A stretch of DNA of 7,739 nucleotides from Lachnospiraceae bacterium UBA4380. GTDB taxonomy: Bacteria; Bacillota; Clostridia; Lachnospirales; Lachnospiraceae. Positions 6,824 to 7,739 of this stretch are shown here, piece after piece. The notes under the pieces were generated by a model, which ran no database searches, had not been told where the DNA came from, and saw only the letters and a program-made list of their open reading frames with translations. The position numbers and the translations under genes are program-made. Location of the stretch: the NCBI GenBank assembly GCA_002390025.1, contig DGRU01000193.1, positions 1 to 7,739 on the forward strand, given 5' to 3'. Every line of letters begins with the position of its first letter. The stretch's first letter is position 1.

Positions 6824-6899
6824 GCAATACTCGCGGGCGGGTCTTGGATCTTCACAGAGCAATACTCGCAGGCGGGTCTTGAATACACAGAATACACAG
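6824..6899. repeat. 35-bp tandem duplication plus 9-bp repeat in the pyrF-pyrE spacer
   Basis: A 23-bp core beginning GCAATACTCGC and ending GGCGGGTCTTG occurs at 6824-6846 and 6859-6881, with one mismatch (G/A at 6835/6870). The period is 35 bp. Immediately after it, AATACACAG is repeated at 6882-6890 and 6891-6899. No coding sense is evident. The array probably arose by slippage and accounts for much of the unusual length of this spacer. Confidence 0.85.
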
Positions 6900-6932
6900 A
6901 GCATCATACCGTATGTAGAGGGTGATGAGATC

Positions 6933-6941
6933 AGGAAGGGG
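6933..6941 (+). promoter_or_regulatory. Ribosome-binding site that fixes the pyrE start
   Basis: AGGAAGGGG ends six bases before the ATG at 6948. It decides against the in-frame TTG at 6879, which sits inside the spacer repeat. Confidence 0.8.
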
Positions 6942-6947
6942 TTACAG

Positions 6948-7625
6948 ATGGAAGAATACAAGAAAGAGTTTATTGAGTTCATGGTTGAGTCACATGTATT
7001 GAAATTTGGTGAATTCACACTCAAGAGCGGACGCAAATCTCCGTTCTTTATGAACGCAGGCGCATATAAAAGCGGTTCACAGCTGATCAAACTGGGCGAG
7101 TTTTATGCCAGGGCAATCCATGATCATTACGGTCTCGATTTCGACGTGCTGTTCGGACCCGCCTACAAGGGTATTCCCCTCACAGTCGCCACTGTCATGG
7201 GCATCAGCAGGCTCTACGGCCGCGACATCCGCTACTGCGCAAACCGCAAGGAGATCAAGGACCACGGCGACAAGGGAATCCTCCTGGGATCCAAGATCCG
7301 CGAGGACGACCGCGTCATGATCATCGAGGATGTCACCACCTCCGGCGCATCCATCGCCGAGACGGTTCCGATCATCAAGGCACAGGCGGACTGCGATATC
7401 GTCGGTCTCATGGTCTCCCTGGACCGCATGGAAGTCGGCCAGCAGGGAACCGTCGGTGCTCTGCAGGAGATCAAGCAGAAATACGGTTTCCCGACACATG
7501 CGATCGTCTCCATGAAAGAAGTCACCGAGTATCTCTACAATCGTCCGGTCGAGGGCAAGGTCGTAATCGATGACAAGATTAAGGCGGCGCTGGACAAATA
7601 TTACGACGAATACGGCGTGAAGTGA
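6948..7625 (+). CDS. pyrE: Orotate phosphoribosyltransferase
   Basis: Joins orotate and PRPP to form orotidine 5'-monophosphate, the substrate of the PyrF encoded just upstream. It works in the cytoplasm, normally as a dimer with shared active sites. The 225 residues match the usual family length. Visible motifs are KSGRKSPFF (26-34), FGPAYKGIPL (from 69), the lysine-rich NRKEIKDHG loop, and the PRPP-binding EDVTTSGAS (127-135) with its acidic pair Glu127-Asp128. The start at 6948 is supported by a strong ribosome-binding site six bases upstream and by the family-like N-terminus MEEYKKEFIEFMVESHVLKF. The gene is intact. A 180-bp, repeat-filled gap separates it from pyrF. It probably shares the pyrF transcript, since no convincing promoter is seen in the gap; TTGAAT (6879-6884) with CATCAT (6902-6907) is a poor match. 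Confidence 0.97.
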   Translation: MEEYKKEFIEFMVESHVLKFGEFTLKSGRKSPFFMNAGAYKSGSQLIKLGEFYARAIHDHYGLDFDVLFGPAYKGIPLTVATVMGISRLYGRDIRYCANRKEIKDHGDKGILLGSKIREDDRVMIIEDVTTSGASIAETVPIIKAQADCDIVGLMVSLDRMEVGQQGTVGALQEIKQKYGFPTHAIVSMKEVTEYLYNRPVEGKVVIDDKIKAALDKYYDEYGVK

Positions 7626-7646
7626 TTCTATATCGGATAAAAACGG

Positions 7647-7681
7647 CCGCCCGGCTGCTGAAAATGCGGCCGGGCGGTTTT
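7647..7681 (+). terminator. Intrinsic terminator after pyrE
   Basis: CCGCCCGGCTGC (7647-7658) pairs with GCGGCCGGGCGG (7666-7677): 12 bp with one G-U pair and a 7-base loop. TTTT follows at 7678-7681. An A-run at 7639-7643, three bases outside the left arm, would supply a U-run on the opposite strand, so it may work in both directions. It lies 21 nt after the pyrE stop codon. Confidence 0.88.
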
Positions 7682-7693
7682 CCTATGGGGGAC

Positions 7694-7739
7694 AGTGCGG
7701 GCCGGAAGAGAAAGAGTGCATGCCGGAAGCGGGACAGTG
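7694..7739. repeat. 21-bp tandem repeat running off the window end
   Basis: AGTGCGGGCCGGAAG (7694-7708) recurs as AGTGCATGCCGGAAG (7715-7729), and AGTG begins again at 7736, giving a 21-bp period with a variable remainder. GGGACAGTG also occurs at 7689-7697 and 7731-7739. The array is cut by the window edge, so copy number and role are unknown. The period is a multiple of three, and a frame from ATG 7685 is open to the edge, but there is no ribosome-binding site. Confidence 0.65.

Noticed and set aside
5703..6827. 374-codon minus-strand frame opposite pyrF
   Set aside because: It is fully antisense to a well-supported pyrF; long shadow frames are expected in GC-rich DNA.
6879..6947. 23-residue upstream extension of pyrE from TTG 6879
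   Set aside because: The segment comprises the end of a spacer repeat plus leader, and the strong ribosome-binding site at 6933-6941 serves ATG 6948.
7685..7739. Possible new gene starting at ATG 7685
   Set aside because: It has no ribosome-binding site, starts four bases after the terminator U-run, and consists of the 21-bp repeat.

Overview
The window looks like the chromosome of a high-GC Firmicute, most likely a Lachnospiraceae-type Clostridium. The grounds are a PyrE starting MEEYKKEFIEFMVESHVLKF, a long type-2 orotidine-phosphate decarboxylase, purine-rich Shine-Dalgarno sites and Firmicute-style terminators. This placement comes from recognising the proteins, not from a search. All protein genes lie on the + strand. 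I see no rRNA, tRNA, CRISPR array, insertion sequence or phage gene.

Layout. (1) 1-1175: the C-terminal 390 or so residues of valyl-tRNA synthetase (valS), cut by the window start. (2) 1176-1379: a 204-bp spacer rich in repeats and hairpins. (3) 1380-5583: a four-gene block: an AlgI/DltB-type MBOAT O-acyltransferase; a membrane-anchored extracellular SGNH/GDSL esterase or transferase; a 77-residue protein of unknown function; and a membrane-anchored TPR protein. A UUCG-loop terminator closes the block at 5595-5630. (4) 5636-5813: a probable promoter with operator-like palindromes and a leader. (5) 5814-7625: pyrF and pyrE, the last two steps of UMP synthesis, separated by 180 bp and closed by a strong terminator at 7647-7681. 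(6) 7682-7739: a 21-bp tandem repeat running off the window.

How the genes fit together. MBOAT plus SGNH is the usual two-part arrangement for O-acylating extracytoplasmic glycans: the MBOAT moves an acyl group across the membrane and the SGNH enzyme places or removes it outside. No dltA or dltC is present, so D-alanylation is less likely than O-acetylation of an exopolysaccharide, wall polymer or peptidoglycan. The small protein overlaps the SGNH gene by 8 nt, and the TPR gene follows by 85 nt before the shared terminator, so the four are probably co-expressed. The two extra genes are the least explained part of the window.

A recurring theme is that most spacers carry short tandem repeats (units of 18, 17, 35, 9 and 21 bp), and a 15-bp repeat builds the SGNH tail. 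The most unusual single item is the 17-bp x 4.5 repeat between the MBOAT and SGNH genes.
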